Source: Alloascoidea africana (lineage: Eukaryota; Ascomycota; Alloascoideomycetes; Alloascoideales; Alloascoideaceae). From it: a DNA stretch of 64,000 nucleotides. Each line of letters begins with the position of its first letter. Within the stretch, counting starts at the first letter, position 1. Shown here in pieces: positions 10,822 to 21,703 of this stretch. The position numbers and the translations under genes are program-made. The stretch is taken from contig JAKTTT010000026.1 of NCBI GenBank assembly GCA_030581615.1, positions 186,001-250,000 of the forward strand, in the 5' to 3' direction. The notes beneath the pieces are model-generated. The model ran no database searches and had not been told where the DNA came from. It saw nothing but the letters and a program-made list of their open reading frames with translations.

Positions 10822-13800
10822 AACTCTTCCCATTCCCTAGGTCATAACCGTCGTCATTCTTTAGGACTAAGCGAAGCAAAGAAAGCTGCTGCTCTGGTTC
10901 AATCACAACGATCAGGAGGCCCCCAGTCTGGCCCATCGGCATCAACCTCATCATCATCCAGTTCTGCCTCTGGTTCTCTGCCAAGCTTCAAGTTCCCTCC
11001 TGTTCAAGAGGTGGACACTCCTGTCTCTCCTAACCCCCCATCAAACGTCCATTCCCGCTCTCAATCCCTAGCCTATGGACAACGCTCCAACAACTATTCC
11101 AACCAACGCAATTTTCAATTCCCCCCTGCGAATGAAAATGCAGGTAATGCTTCAACTGGTGGATATCACTCAAGAGCTCAATCCAGCAACTATGGCCACA
11201 ACCGTTCCGGATCTCGCAACTATGATAACAATAACTGGCGTCAGAATCAGAATCAGAATATTCAGTCAAAGGACTACCTCACTGCAGCCGCTTTCACCCC
11301 AGGACATCGGATGAGGGGATCAATGGGCAATTCTGTCTCTTCCCAGTCTTTCCAAGGGGGCGGCCAGTTTTCCGGTCAGCGAAAGTCTCTTTTTGCTCCT
11401 TATTTGCCGCAGTACTCGCTCCCTGGACTAATTGCTGAAGGGAAATTGGTCACCGGTATTCTCCGTGTGAACAAGAAAAACAGATCAGATGCCTATGTCG
11501 CCACTGATGGTCTATTGGATGCCGACATTTTCATCTGCGGTTCAAAGGACCGTAACCGTGCCTTGGAAGGTGATCTAGTTGCTGTTGAGCTGCTTGTGGT
11601 TGATGAAGTCTGGGATGCTAAACGACTCAAAGAGGAAAAGAAAAGGAGAAAGGATACTGGCGCGTCTGTGGATTCTATTGATATAAAAAATGATGCTAGC
11701 GTTTTGTCCAGCAACACTTCGGAAAATCCCGGCTCTGGATCTGGCTTGAAAAGACGGGGAAGCTTGAAACAACGTCCTACTCAGAAGAAGAATGATGATG
11801 TTGAGGTTGAAGGCCAAAGCTTGCTTCTGGTTGAGGAGGAGGAGATTAACGACCAGTACAAGCCGCTCTACGCTGGCCATGTTGTAGCAGTGGTGGACCG
11901 AATCCCAGGTCAATTGTTCAGTGGTACTCTTGGTTTACTCAGACCCTCACAAGCTGGTAAAAGGGATAACGACCCCAAGAAGAATGATAGACCAAAGATT
12001 GTTTGGTTCAAGCCCACTGATAAAAAAGTCCCCTTGGTTGCTATCCCCACAGAACAGGCGCCAAAAGATTTTGTTGAGAATCATGAAAAGTATGCAGATA
12101 GGCTTTTTGTTGCCTCTATCAAGAGATGGCCCATCACTTCTTTGCACCCATTTGGGAACTTGGTAACCGAGATTGGTACAATTGATGACAGAAGCACCGA
12201 GATTGTTGCTATCATCCGTGACAACAACTTTATGTGCGACGAGTATCCAAATGAGTTGGACACTGATTATGTCCCTGAGGGCAAGGCACCAAAGACAATT
12301 ACTTCAGAAGACCTTGCGTATCTCGAAACTATTCCAGATCCTGATGTTGTTTTTGAAGAAGATGTTTTGAAATCAAGAAAAGATTACACAGACGAATATG
12401 TTATTGCGTTCACTCCAAACGGAAAGCTGAGTGATCATGCTTTCCACATTAAGACTATTTCTGAGGATAAAATTGAGCTCGGAGTCCACATTTCAGATGT
12501 TACACATTTCATTGATCACGATTCAGTTTTGGATAAGAAAGCGCGAAGACGCTCAACCTCTTTGTTTTTGGCACAAAAGGATATCAACATGCTACCTGAA
12601 AAGTTTAACCAGTTGGCAACTTTGAAAGAGGACAAGACTTCTTTGACACTTAGTGTCACTTTTGAGATTGATTGTAAGACTTTTGAAGTAAATGACGTTT
12701 GGATGGGAGAAAGTTACATTAAACCTAAAAATCTCGTTTCTTACGGACTTGTTGATAAAATTTTGAAGAACGATTCAAAGGCTAAGGATGAACTCCCTGA
12801 AGAAGAGAGTTTGACCAACGCATCGATTGATTATATTAAGACTCTTGAGCTGATTTCAAGAGAGTTTAAGAGACAGAGACTTGAGAATAAGGAGATTGGA
12901 GATCAGCACACTCTCAGTCTGTTAGACCAACTTGACGATGAAAGAGTTAATATTTCGTTGAACATTTACGACACGAAACCTGCGAGTCGTGTAATTGAGG
13001 AAATATTTATCAAGACCAACGCTGCGGTTGCTCAAAAGTTGCTTGCAAAGCTTGGTGATAAGGCTTTTCTACGCCGTCACCCTATCCCCACATTGCAGAA
13101 GATTGAAACTTTTACAAAGAAGGCTAAAATTTTGGGATATAACATTGACGTTACCACTGCAGCCACTTTACAGAATGCTATTTTCAAAGTCAAGGACGTT
13201 AACGTTCGATATTCTCTAGAAACTTTACTCATCAAGGCCTTGTCAAGGGGAAAGTACTTTGTGCACGGTAAAAGTGATAGCGATAACAATGGGCATTACA
13301 TTTACAATTTGCCAGTTTACACGCATTTCACCGCTCCTCTACGCAGATACGCAGACCATATTGTCCATCGCCAGTTGCGAAGTGTTTTCCAAGACAAAAA
13401 GGATGTGGATGATGACCTTGACACTTTGAAGATGGCTGCAGATTACTGTAACTTCAAGAAAGATTGTGCCAAGAACGCGCAGGATCAGTCTATCCATTTG
13501 TACGTTTCCCATCTGATCAATGAAGTTTCTTCAGCAACCGGACAACTTCTCTGCATGGGCATAGTTATCCAGGTCTATGAATCTGCTTTTGATGTTTATA
13601 TTCCAGACCTTGGCATCGAGAAGCGGGTTCATGGAGACCAGCTTCCCTTAAAGAAGGCCGAATTTGACAAGTCTTCTAGATTGTTGGAGCTTTATTGGGA
13701 AAAGGACATTGACTCTGCCACGTTTATCCCCGAGGATGAGCGCGTTCCGCTTGCGTATCACAGGTCTATCAAGAACAGATACAGAGCATCCAGTATTGCC

Positions 13801-14256
13801 TCTGCTGCGGCTCAAGGCCGAGCTGGAATTGAAGGCAAGTTGGGGTTGAACGAGGACATCACCAAAAAGTTGGATATTGGGAGCTTGTCTCTTGGAGAGC
13901 AACCTTCGGATAAGGGTAAAGATGAAGAAGAGGAATCCATATCCAAGAGCATGCCGTCTTCCCCAACACCAGGGTCTTCTACTAAAAAACTTGTTGAGGC
14001 TGCGAGCGAAGCGCCTCAACGGACATCTTCTCTTACTCTAAAGACAAGCTTGAGTGCGGATGGTGGCAGCACATCTCCCAATGGATCGAATCCACTAAGT
14101 TACTATTTGAAGTCCACCATTACAAGAGTTGAAGGTGATAACCATATTCAAGAAATTAGGGAGTTGAAACAGGTACCTCTTTTACTTAGAGCCGAAATTG
14201 GAATGGCTCTGCCTTGTTTGACTGCGAGAGCAGTCAATCCGTTCTTTGAAGGCTAA
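10261..14256 (+). CDS. SSD1: Ssd1, RNase II-like RNA-binding translational repressor, two exons
   Basis: Cytoplasmic mRNA-binding protein that holds cell-wall mRNAs and is controlled by the Cbk1 kinase. Exon 1 is 10261-10372 and exon 2 is 10457-14256, with an 84-nt intron (donor GTACGT). The splice creates MIEQFNLQRQLEFVQAQ, matching the start of the conserved Ssd1 N-terminus; the prediction is 1303 residues. HRRSPSEL in exon 1 and other H-x-R/K-R-x-x-S sites such as HRRAHSS and HNRRHSL look like Cbk1 sites. A CAG/CAA run near 10778-10823 encodes polyglutamine. Two cold-shock-like domains and an RNB domain follow. In the RNB domain the usual acidic cluster reads KLSDHAF instead of KDLDDAL, so the nuclease site is largely lost, as in other Ssd1 proteins. 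A CACGTG lies 240 nt upstream of the ATG. Confidence 0.95.
10778..10823 (+). repeat. CAG/CAA trinucleotide run (polyGln in Ssd1)
   Basis: Mixed CAA/CAG codons encoding an uninterrupted glutamine tract of 15 residues in the disordered Ssd1 N-terminus. Likely length-polymorphic. Confidence 0.85.
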
Positions 14257-14976
14257 GTAGATTTGTTAATGGGGTCAGAATGCTGTGGTTTTTGTTGTTG
14301 CTGATTGGCTTTTTTGGAAAGGAGACACCCTCAGACAGAGAGAGAGAGAGAGAGAGATTGGGCGACTATGATGAGTTATATTTTCTTCCACCAACACTAT
14401 AATTTTGGTTCCGTTTATCCTCAAGCATTGCAACACTTCAGTGCTTGTTTTGTCCTATTAATTGTTTAACAATAGCGCTCTGAAATTCTGTCCCCATCCC
14501 TATCGATCCCTCACCACACGATTGTGTTCTTTTGCATGTCTTTATGGAAACGTCACTTAGTTTTTATTTTTTTTATATACACTTTACTTTTCTTTCACGT
14601 AAGTTAAAGGAAAACAAAAATTTTAAGATCTACTTAATACATTTATAATGTGAACTTTTTGTTTCTGAGCAGACCTTTGTTCTTGGAGAAGGTTGGCGGG
14701 CGCGGGCCAATCAGCGGGCGGGATCTGGTCAAGTGCTCGTTCACACGTGGGAACTGGAGAGCCGGCATAATGAGCAGCTCAGCAAGGAGAGGACCAGCCC
14801 AATATTATAAGGTTAGCTTCCTACTCTTGGGCTCGACCGTTTCTCTTCTTCCTTCTCTTCACTTGGTACCTCCTTGCCACACACCCCCACAGTCCCGAAG
14901 AGCCATTCCCCAGCCAGGTCTCAATTGTCCAGCAGCAGGTTGATCACCCCATTCCCACTGGTAACTTGATAGAGAA
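14257..14976. other. SSD1-VTC4 intergenic region with (AG)10 microsatellite
   Basis: Tandem-gene spacer of 720 nt. It holds an (AG)10 run at 14337-14356, T-rich 3' DNA of SSD1, then the GC-richer VTC4 promoter with a CACGTGGG site and a TATTATAA element near 14803-14810. Short open frames here show no family resemblance. Confidence 0.6.
14744..14751 (+). promoter_or_regulatory. Pho4-type site CACGTGGG upstream of VTC4
   Basis: The octamer CACGTGGG is the high-affinity binding site of Pho4, which induces VTC genes during phosphate starvation in Saccharomyces. It lies 233 nt before the VTC4 start codon, a usual distance for an activating site. The match is seen directly; regulation by phosphate is inferred. 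Confidence 0.55.
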
Positions 14977-17247
14977 ATGAAGTTTGGCGAGCATCTGAAA
15001 ACGTCGTTGATTAGGTAAACTCCTTGTGCTGTATAGATGTGGAGACAATAAGCAAACTAATAATTTTTTTTCTTTCTTTCTTCTTCCAGAGATTACTACT
15101 ACTACTACATCTCATATGACGATTTGAAAAATGAGCTGAAGGAAGGTCTGGCCAAAAACACAAACTGGTCCCAGGAGCTGGAGGAAAAGTTTTTGGCGTT
15201 GCTGGAAAACGAGTTAGATAAGGTCTACACGTTCCAAAAGGTCAAGACTGGCGAGATAAATCGAAGGATTAAGGATTCGGAAAGGGATGTGAACGAAGTG
15301 GTTGAGGCCATCGGCTCGTCTACAGCACATCCCCCAGATGAACAGGACTTTGAGGATTTGGAGGAAGAACTCTCGGACATTATTGCTGATGTCCACGATC
15401 TTGCCAAGTTCACGAGACTGAATTACACAGGTTTCCAAAAGATTGTGAAAAAGCATGATAAGCAAACAGGCTGGATACTAAAACCGATTTTTTCTGCACG
15501 GTTGAATGCAAAGCCCTTTTTCAAAGATAACTATGACGTTTTGGTCGTCAAACTGTCCAAGCTGTATGACTTGGTGAGAACAAGAGGGAACCCTGTCCGT
15601 GGCGATTCAGCAGCTGGTGGCTCCCAGCAAAACTTTGTACGGCAAACGACCAAGTATTGGGTTCACCCTGATAACATTGCCGAGTTGAAACTGATCATTC
15701 TCAAGCATTTACCTGTTTTGGTCTTCAACACAAACAAAGAATTTGAAAAAGAGGACTCTGCAATCACCTCAATCTACTATGATAACCGGGATTTGGACCT
15801 TTACTACGGTAGACTCCGGAAAGATGAAGGTGCAGAAGCTGTCAGATTGAGATGGTACGGCGGTATGAATTCTGACACAATTTTCGCTGAGCGTAAGACA
15901 CACCGTGAAGATTGGACCGGAGAAAAATCCGTAAAGGCAAGGTTTACCCTAAAGGAGAAAAATGTCAATGCATTCATGAAAGGTACATACACCGTGCCAC
16001 AGGCATTTGAAAAAATGCGAAAGGAGAAGAAAAAATCTCTCAAGGAGATTGAGAGTTTGGAAGCTCTTGCGACTGAAGTCCAGTACTCTGTTCTCACTAG
16101 AAGACTTCGACCTGTGGTTCGTTCTTTCTACAACAGAACCGCGTTCCAATTGCCCGGCGATGCCCGTGTCCGTATTTCACTCGATACTGAGCTGACAATG
16201 GTCCGTGAGGATAACTTTGATGGTCACGATAGGACGAACAATAACTGGCGACGAATGGATATTGGAATCGACTACCCGTTCAACCAACTACCCGAAAAAG
16301 ATGTCTGCCGATTCCCCTATGCAGTTCTCGAGGTTAAACTCCAGACCCAGATGGGACAGGAACCTCCCGAGTGGGTTCGCGACCTTGTCAGTTCGCATCT
16401 TGTCGAGGCTGTTCCCAAGTTCTCCAAGTTTATCCACGGTACAGCGACTTTGCTCCCAGATATGATTGATTTGATCCCATTCTGGTTACCCCAGATGGAT
16501 ACAGATATTAGAAAGCCTGTGAACCCCAACTACGGTATTGAAAGAGCCATACACAGTGGGTCCAGCCGTGGAGATGACGACTCGAGCAACGAGTTGGACG
16601 AGGAGGAGGCATTGGGCGGTACTGGATATGGCAGTATTGGAAATCGACAACGAACAGTCCGTTTCTCAAATGAGGATAACTACGAGCCCGAGGAGATTGA
16701 TGGAACGTATTTGGAATCGTCCTCCATAATGCCATTGTTGAATTCCCGTTCTCCAGCAAATGGAGCAAGCCATTATCTATCTCCTTTGTTTTCCTCTGTT
16801 GGCTCTGGGCTTTCAAAGTTATCCAAGGTCATCCAGAGCTTTCTCCTTGACAACAGGTCCTTTGGTGGTGCCGATGTTGTTTACGAGTCCAGATACCGTG
16901 CTCCTCCTGGCAAAAAGATCTGTGTTCCTGTTCGTGTCGAGCCCAAGGTCTACTTTGCCACAGAACGAACTTTCCTGTCCTGGCTCTCAATTGCTTTGGT
17001 CATTGGCGGTACCTCTCTTGGGTTGTTGAACTATGGAGACTCTTCTGCTCTGGCTGCCGCCGTTGGGTTTTTCATTACTGCTGTGATCACGATTCTCTAC
17101 TCAACGGTCCTTTACGTTTGGAGAGTCTTACAGATTAGACAAAAACGAGCTGTTCGATATGACGATCGCGTTGGCCCCACATTTATTTGCATTGCTCTGG
17201 CCACCTCTACTCTGCTCTCTTTTGTGTTCAAATTTACGAGCCATTGA
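14977..17247 (+). CDS. VTC4: Vtc4, polyphosphate polymerase subunit of the vacuolar transporter chaperone, two exons
   Basis: Catalytic subunit of the VTC complex, which makes inorganic polyphosphate from ATP at the vacuolar membrane and moves it into the lumen. Exon 1 is 14977-15014 and exon 2 is 15090-17247. The 75-nt intron splits an Arg codon and restores [26 protein letters not shown], of which the first part alone (MKFGEHL) is diagnostic. The product is 731 residues. It contains an SPX domain (about 1-150, inositol-pyrophosphate sensing), the tunnel-shaped polymerase domain (about 195-490, with [22 protein letters not shown] and AVLEVKLQT), and three C-terminal membrane helices of the DUF202 type (about 640-725). 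Similarity to the Saccharomyces protein is high throughout. The upstream CACGTGGG suggests phosphate control. Confidence 0.97.
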
Positions 17248-17375
17248 TCAATATTTTCTTTTGTTGCCTTTTATGAATCCAAACTTTATAAATCTAACAT
17301 TGAGTTATTTTTTTCTCTTATATATAATGTTCTGAAGTGATAAAAAAAAAAATCATTTTTATATTGTAAATAAGA

Positions 17376-18251
17376 CTAATCCTTCCATTCGTACTCCAAT
17401 GGTTCCTTGACTGGATCCCAACAGGTCAAATGGTAGGCTTTTCTGTCTCCAAGGTCTTTGACTTCTTGCTCTGTCAATTCAAAATCAAAGACATCGATGT
17501 TTTGTACAGCACGTTTTGGGCTCACTGTTTTTGGCAATGGAACGAAGCCCTTTTGGATGCTCCATTTTACGAGGATCTGGGCGGCTGACTTTCCATACTT
17601 TTCTGCCACTTTAACAAGGCTTGGGTCGTTGAGCTTTGTGCCTCTTGTAAGAGGAGAATAAGCCTCGATCACGATTCCATTGGCCTTTGAAAACTCTGCC
17701 AACTCGGTACGTTGCAACCAAGGTGAGATTTCGACCTGGTTGATAACGGGCTTGTACTTTAGTCCATCCCAAGCAAGCAACTCTTTCAAGTGGTGGATAC
17801 CGTAGTTTGAAACGCCGATAGAGCGAATGATGCCGGAGTCCACCGCCTCTTGTAGAGCTTTATATGTGCCAATTCGTTTCTCTTTATTGGAAAGTGGCGA
17901 GTGGATCAAGACCAGATCAATGTACTCCAGCTCTTTCACCTTTTCCAAAGAGTCTTTGATTTGCTCTTTTGTTTTCTCGTAGCCATGTGCATCGTTGGGA
18001 ATCTTGGTGGTGTAGAAAACGTCCTCGCGCTTATTGTGCTCAGGGTCCTGTTTGATCCACTCGAGAATTCCTTGACCAGCTTCGTGTTCGTTCTTGTAAA
18101 CAGCCGCGGAATCAATGTGTCGGTATCCCGCTTTCAAGGCCTCATGCACAATGTTGATGGTTATATGCGGAGGAGTCTGGTAAACGCCCAGTCCAACAAC
18201 TGGGATTTTGTAACCGGAGGAAAGGGTCTGAGTTGGTGCTTTTGCTGACAT
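17376..18251 (-). CDS. Aldo-keto reductase, YJR096W-like
   Basis: A 291-residue NADPH-dependent reductase of the AKR superfamily. The catalytic tetrad is present: D47, Y52, K83 and H117 (HIDSAAVYKNE, TTK, LLIH-type LIHSP). Segments such as YIDLVLIHSPL, SIGVSNYG and VVNQVEISPW-like VINQVEISPW follow the Saccharomyces YJR096W protein, a xylose/arabinose reductase, more closely than Gcy1 or Ypr1. It probably reduces aldoses or small aldehydes in the cytosol. The frame extends upstream to a TTG at 18287, but MSAKAPTQ at 18251 is the first ATG. It converges with VTC4 across only 128 nt of AT-rich DNA. Confidence 0.85.
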   Translation of the reverse strand: MSAKAPTQTLSSGYKIPVVGLGVYQTPPHITINIVHEALKAGYRHIDSAAVYKNEHEAGQGILEWIKQDPEHNKREDVFYTTKIPNDAHGYEKTKEQIKDSLEKVKELEYIDLVLIHSPLSNKEKRIGTYKALQEAVDSGIIRSIGVSNYGIHHLKELLAWDGLKYKPVINQVEISPWLQRTELAEFSKANGIVIEAYSPLTRGTKLNDPSLVKVAEKYGKSAAQILVKWSIQKGFVPLPKTVSPKRAVQNIDVFDFELTEQEVKDLGDRKAYHLTCWDPVKEPLEYEWKD

Positions 18252-19082
18252 TTTGCTATTCGAGAAGGGTGAGGGAGTTAAGAACAAGGAGAAGAAAATA
18301 GGTTTGCTGATGGAGGTGGATTATTTCGATCCTTGCTTCTGGGAAATGGCGCTAAATTCGGTTCCAATTGCTAATGTTGCAGCCAGTGCCGAGGAAATGG
18401 AAATGGGAATCGACATGAGGATCCTCCTGATTCTCATCTACGCAATATTGGACTGGCCTCGGTTTTTGGCTTTGATACACACATATACTGACAGATTCAG
18501 AAGCAATTGTACCCAAGCGTCTTATTGTACGGGCCTATCAAACTCTACACGTCGCGTGGATGTGAAACAAGAGAAATCACAAAAAAAAAATTCCTATTGT
18601 AGTACTTCTACTAAATCTCTGATAGCTCTGGGAAACGGCGATGGCTATAAATTTGGCCCGGCTCGGCCGCAGGTCAAACCAAACCAGGAACAAAATGGAG
18701 TCAATCGAGAGGCTGGAATCATAATAGCGATAACAAATTGATCATTCTAGATCCTCGGAAGAGCCGACCAAAGAGAACAAACATCAAGGTGTGACGTAAT
18801 ACAAATCAGGACTCTGGTTACTGACCACTAGCTCAGAATCTTTGAGAGGCAAGAGAAGTGAAAAAAAAGCACAAAGCACAAAGCACGAAGCACAAAGCAA
18901 CAACAACATATGAAATAACATGAATAGAGACAGTTAAAGGCAAAAGTGATACCACGATTTGAGGAGGACATTATCATACAACATGTGTCTACATGAAAGG
19001 TTGCGTTATGCTGACGGACAAAAAGAAAATCAAAATCTTGGAACTATTGGCTGTGCTTATGAAGATGAAGACTCGAGGCGAT
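18252..19082. other. Upstream region of the reductase gene, with a 7-bp tandem repeat
   Basis: Spacer of 830 nt between two minus-strand genes. It carries five near-perfect copies of the unit GCACAAA at 18869-18903. A 162-codon open frame (18253-18741, plus strand) overlaps this promoter but shows no domain and has a patchy composition, so it is not called. Confidence 0.5.
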
Positions 19083-19585
19083 TCAGTAGTAGGAATAGCT
19101 GCTTGACGGTTGCCAGATATCCTTCTTGTAGTTCGAGGTCAGGTCCGAGTCTTCGCCGTAGGAGGCTTGCCACTCAGTGAACCCACCCTTGAGCACATAG
19201 ACATTCTTGGAGGCCAGGCCGTCCAAATCGCTCAAAATCTGGGTGTACTTGCTTGCGGCAGAGGGCCCACGCTGCTGAGAAAGCATGCAATGGAAAACCA
19301 CCACCGGGATGTTCTCGGTCTCGCTGATCAGCGTGGACACGTTCGCGAGAAACTTGTCATAGGGGTAGTGGAGCGAGTTTTTGATGTGTCCCTAGATGGA
19401 GAAGGAAGCCAGAAACATGTTAGTGAGCATACACCGCGAGGGACCAAGAGCGTGGCCGCAGCCCGTACCCCAACATAGTCGTAGTCCCTGACGTCCACGA
19501 CCACGAACGGCCCGTCAGGACTCGCGCCGTCGCGGATCCACTGGTGCAGCGCGGTCTTGTCGATGAGTTTGTACCTGAGCGACAT
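19083..19585 (-). CDS. YCH1: Ych1/CDC25-like rhodanese-fold phosphatase, two exons
   Basis: Small single-domain rhodanese-fold phosphatase. Exon 1 is 19585-19469 and exon 2 is 19391-19083 on the minus strand; the 77-nt intron (donor GTACGG, branch CTAAC) joins DYDYVG to GHIKNS, the conserved DYxGGHI segment of Ych1. The product is 141 residues, close to Saccharomyces Ych1 (148). The active-site loop is HCMLSQQRGPSAA, with the catalytic cysteine at C74 and the phosphate-binding arginine at R80 (CX5R), identical over this stretch to the yeast protein. The physiological substrate is not known for the family. It is divergent from the PDC-like gene, with 168 nt between start codons. Confidence 0.9.
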
Positions 19586-19654
19586 GGTGACTTGTGGAGA
19601 AGACAGACCGCAGATACTGGCGGACCTGCCCAGACCTGCCGCATCCGGGGAGAT

Positions 19655-19675
19655 CACGTGCCGTGGGGTCACGTG
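19655..19675. promoter_or_regulatory. Paired CACGTG E-boxes in the YCH1/PDC-like divergent promoter
   Basis: Two TCACGTG-type motifs (19655-19660 and 19670-19675), spaced 15 bp centre to centre, midway between the two start codons. CACGTG is bound by Cbf1, Tye7 and Pho4-type bHLH factors in yeasts. The sites are seen; the factor is not identified. Confidence 0.5.
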
Positions 19676-19753
19676 CTCCCCGTGCGAGTGCTTCTCTCCT
19701 CCTCGCGGCCTGGGCTGGCGGCTCCACGACGGCTCCACGACACTCCCACCGCC

Positions 19754-21520
19754 ATGTCTCGAGTCCCGCTGGGCGAGTATCTGTTCCGGCGCATTGCGCA
19801 GCTGGGCGTGCGGTCTGTGTTCGGCGTGCCCGGCGACTTCAACCTCCAGCTGCTGGACTACATCTACGAGGTGCCCTCGCTGGCGTGGATCGGCTGCTGC
19901 AACGAGCTGAACGCTGCCTATGCCGCGGATGGCTTTGGCCGGATCTCCACGCTGCCCGGCGTGCTCATCACGACCTACGGTGTGGGCGAGATCTCGGCCA
20001 TCAATGGCGTCTCGGGCGCCTATGCCGAGCAGTCGCCCCTTCTTCACATCGTGGGCACGACGGCAAGGCCCGCCCAGGAGAGCAGCCTGATGACCCAGCA
20101 CGTTATCCCAAGCAGAGGAAGAACTCCCCCGAACCACAGGGTCTACCAGGACATGTCTGCGCCGGTAAGGTGTGCGTGCGAGTTTCTGATGGACGAGGAA
20201 TCCGCTCCCCGCCAGATTGACGACGTGATTGTCGAGGTATGGCGTAAATCGCAGCCGGGCTATCTCTATATTCCAGTGGACATGCCCTGGCGAGAGGTGG
20301 ATGCGAGCCGGTTGGAGATACCCTTGCCGCTCTGTATTTCGAATCTCGAAGAAGATCTTGAAGACGCGCTTGTCGAATCGATTCTGGAATCCATCTACTC
20401 TTCTCAGACCCCTGTCATTCTGGTCGATACCTTGACCGAGAGGCACAGAGCAACGGCCTTGGCCAGAACGCTGGTCTCAAAGACAAAATTCAACTCTTTC
20501 ACAACGTTGTTGGGGAAGGGCATCATCAACGAAACCGATCCGCAGTTCGTGGGAGTTTACAATGGCAGTTTGTCGTTAAGAGGCATTGTTGAAACGGTAG
20601 AAACCTCGGATCTGGTGATTAACATTGGGCCCCTTCTCTCGGATTCGAATACAGGCGGCTTCACTCGCAACATTAAAGAAGAAAATCTGATTATTCTCCA
20701 CCCAGATTACATCTCGATAAAAGGTGACCATCACCACAACATTCATTTTCACCCAGTATTGGAAAAAATGATCGATAAGCTCGATACTTCTAGGCTGCCA
20801 CGACATGTTTTGAAACCTTCCGTAGCGCCTCCTCCAGAAGTGCCTTCAAAAGCAGACATTTCTCAATCCTATTTCGTAAAAGCAATTTCATCGTTTCTTC
20901 GAGCAAATGACATTTTCCTTACGGAAACTGGCACCTTCCAGTATGCTCTCCCAGATGTCGAATTTAGAGCAGACACAAGATCAATAACCCAAATTTTCTT
21001 TTCGTCTATCGGTTTTGCCCTACCTGCAACACTGGGTGCGGCAATGGCGCAACGGGACTTTGGTCTTCCCGGACGTGTGATTCTTGTGGAAGGGGATGGC
21101 AGTGCCCAAATGACAATCCAGGAGCTGGGCACAATGATCAAACTGGGGCTCACCCCCGTGATTTTTCTCATAAATAATGAGGGATATACTATAGAGAGAG
21201 CGGTATGGGGCCCCAACAAGTCGTACAATGACATTTGTCCGAAATGGAAATGGACAGAACTGCTAAGTGCTTTTGGAGGTGATAAGGATGTAAATATATT
21301 CTCGACAACCGTGGCTACGAGAAACGAACTAGAGACTCTGTTGCAAGATCCTGCATTTGTAAAAACTGACAGGATCCAGTTGGTTGAGGTGATTATGGAC
21401 GTTCTGGACATACCATGGAGATTGAGTGAACAAGTCAAAGCTCAGGGAGAAAAAAATAAAAATATGTATGAGGAGTACGCACGGAAGAAGAAGAAAAGAC
21501 CAGTTTCTGGGACCCAGTAG
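19754..21520 (+). CDS. Pyruvate decarboxylase-like ThDP enzyme with an altered active-site His pair
   Basis: A 588-residue thiamine-diphosphate protein of the PDC/Aro10/Thi3 family. Numbering matches Saccharomyces Pdc1 at the N-terminus: D28 (VPGDFNLQ) and the cofactor-activating E51 (CNELNAAYAADG) are present. The Mg/ThDP-binding motif GDGS...NNEGYTIER is intact, including the Glu of the TIE segment. The conserved HH pair (His114/His115 in Pdc1) reads QH, and the following loop is longer (VIPSRGRTPPNH). So it may decarboxylate a different 2-oxo acid, or act as a Thi3-like regulatory protein. The first 550 nt are GC-rich (65%), the rest much less so. No peroxisomal or mitochondrial signal is evident; a cytosolic protein is likely. 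Confidence 0.8.
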   Translation: MSRVPLGEYLFRRIAQLGVRSVFGVPGDFNLQLLDYIYEVPSLAWIGCCNELNAAYAADGFGRISTLPGVLITTYGVGEISAINGVSGAYAEQSPLLHIVGTTARPAQESSLMTQHVIPSRGRTPPNHRVYQDMSAPVRCACEFLMDEESAPRQIDDVIVEVWRKSQPGYLYIPVDMPWREVDASRLEIPLPLCISNLEEDLEDALVESILESIYSSQTPVILVDTLTERHRATALARTLVSKTKFNSFTTLLGKGIINETDPQFVGVYNGSLSLRGIVETVETSDLVINIGPLLSDSNTGGFTRNIKEENLIILHPDYISIKGDHHHNIHFHPVLEKMIDKLDTSRLPRHVLKPSVAPPPEVPSKADISQSYFVKAISSFLRANDIFLTETGTFQYALPDVEFRADTRSITQIFFSSIGFALPATLGAAMAQRDFGLPGRVILVEGDGSAQMTIQELGTMIKLGLTPVIFLINNEGYTIERAVWGPNKSYNDICPKWKWTELLSAFGGDKDVNIFSTTVATRNELETLLQDPAFVKTDRIQLVEVIMDVLDIPWRLSEQVKAQGEKNKNMYEEYARKKKKRPVSGTQ

Positions 21521-21703
21521 ATTAAAACAAAAAAAAAGAACTTTATGAACAAGACAAAAATGGGCTCGCGCTTTTTCAATGCCGCTCGCCGTGTAGATTG
21601 TTCTCCTGCCTATTTTGGAATAAGGTGCAGTACTATCGCTTTTGTGTGATGTGTTGCTCCTTCTCCAAAGAATTACACTCCGCTATCACACCTTCTATTC
21701 CAA

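Noticed and set aside
18253-18741. 162-codon plus-strand frame beside the reductase
   Set aside because: Overlaps the promoter of the reductase, has patchy composition and no recognisable domain.
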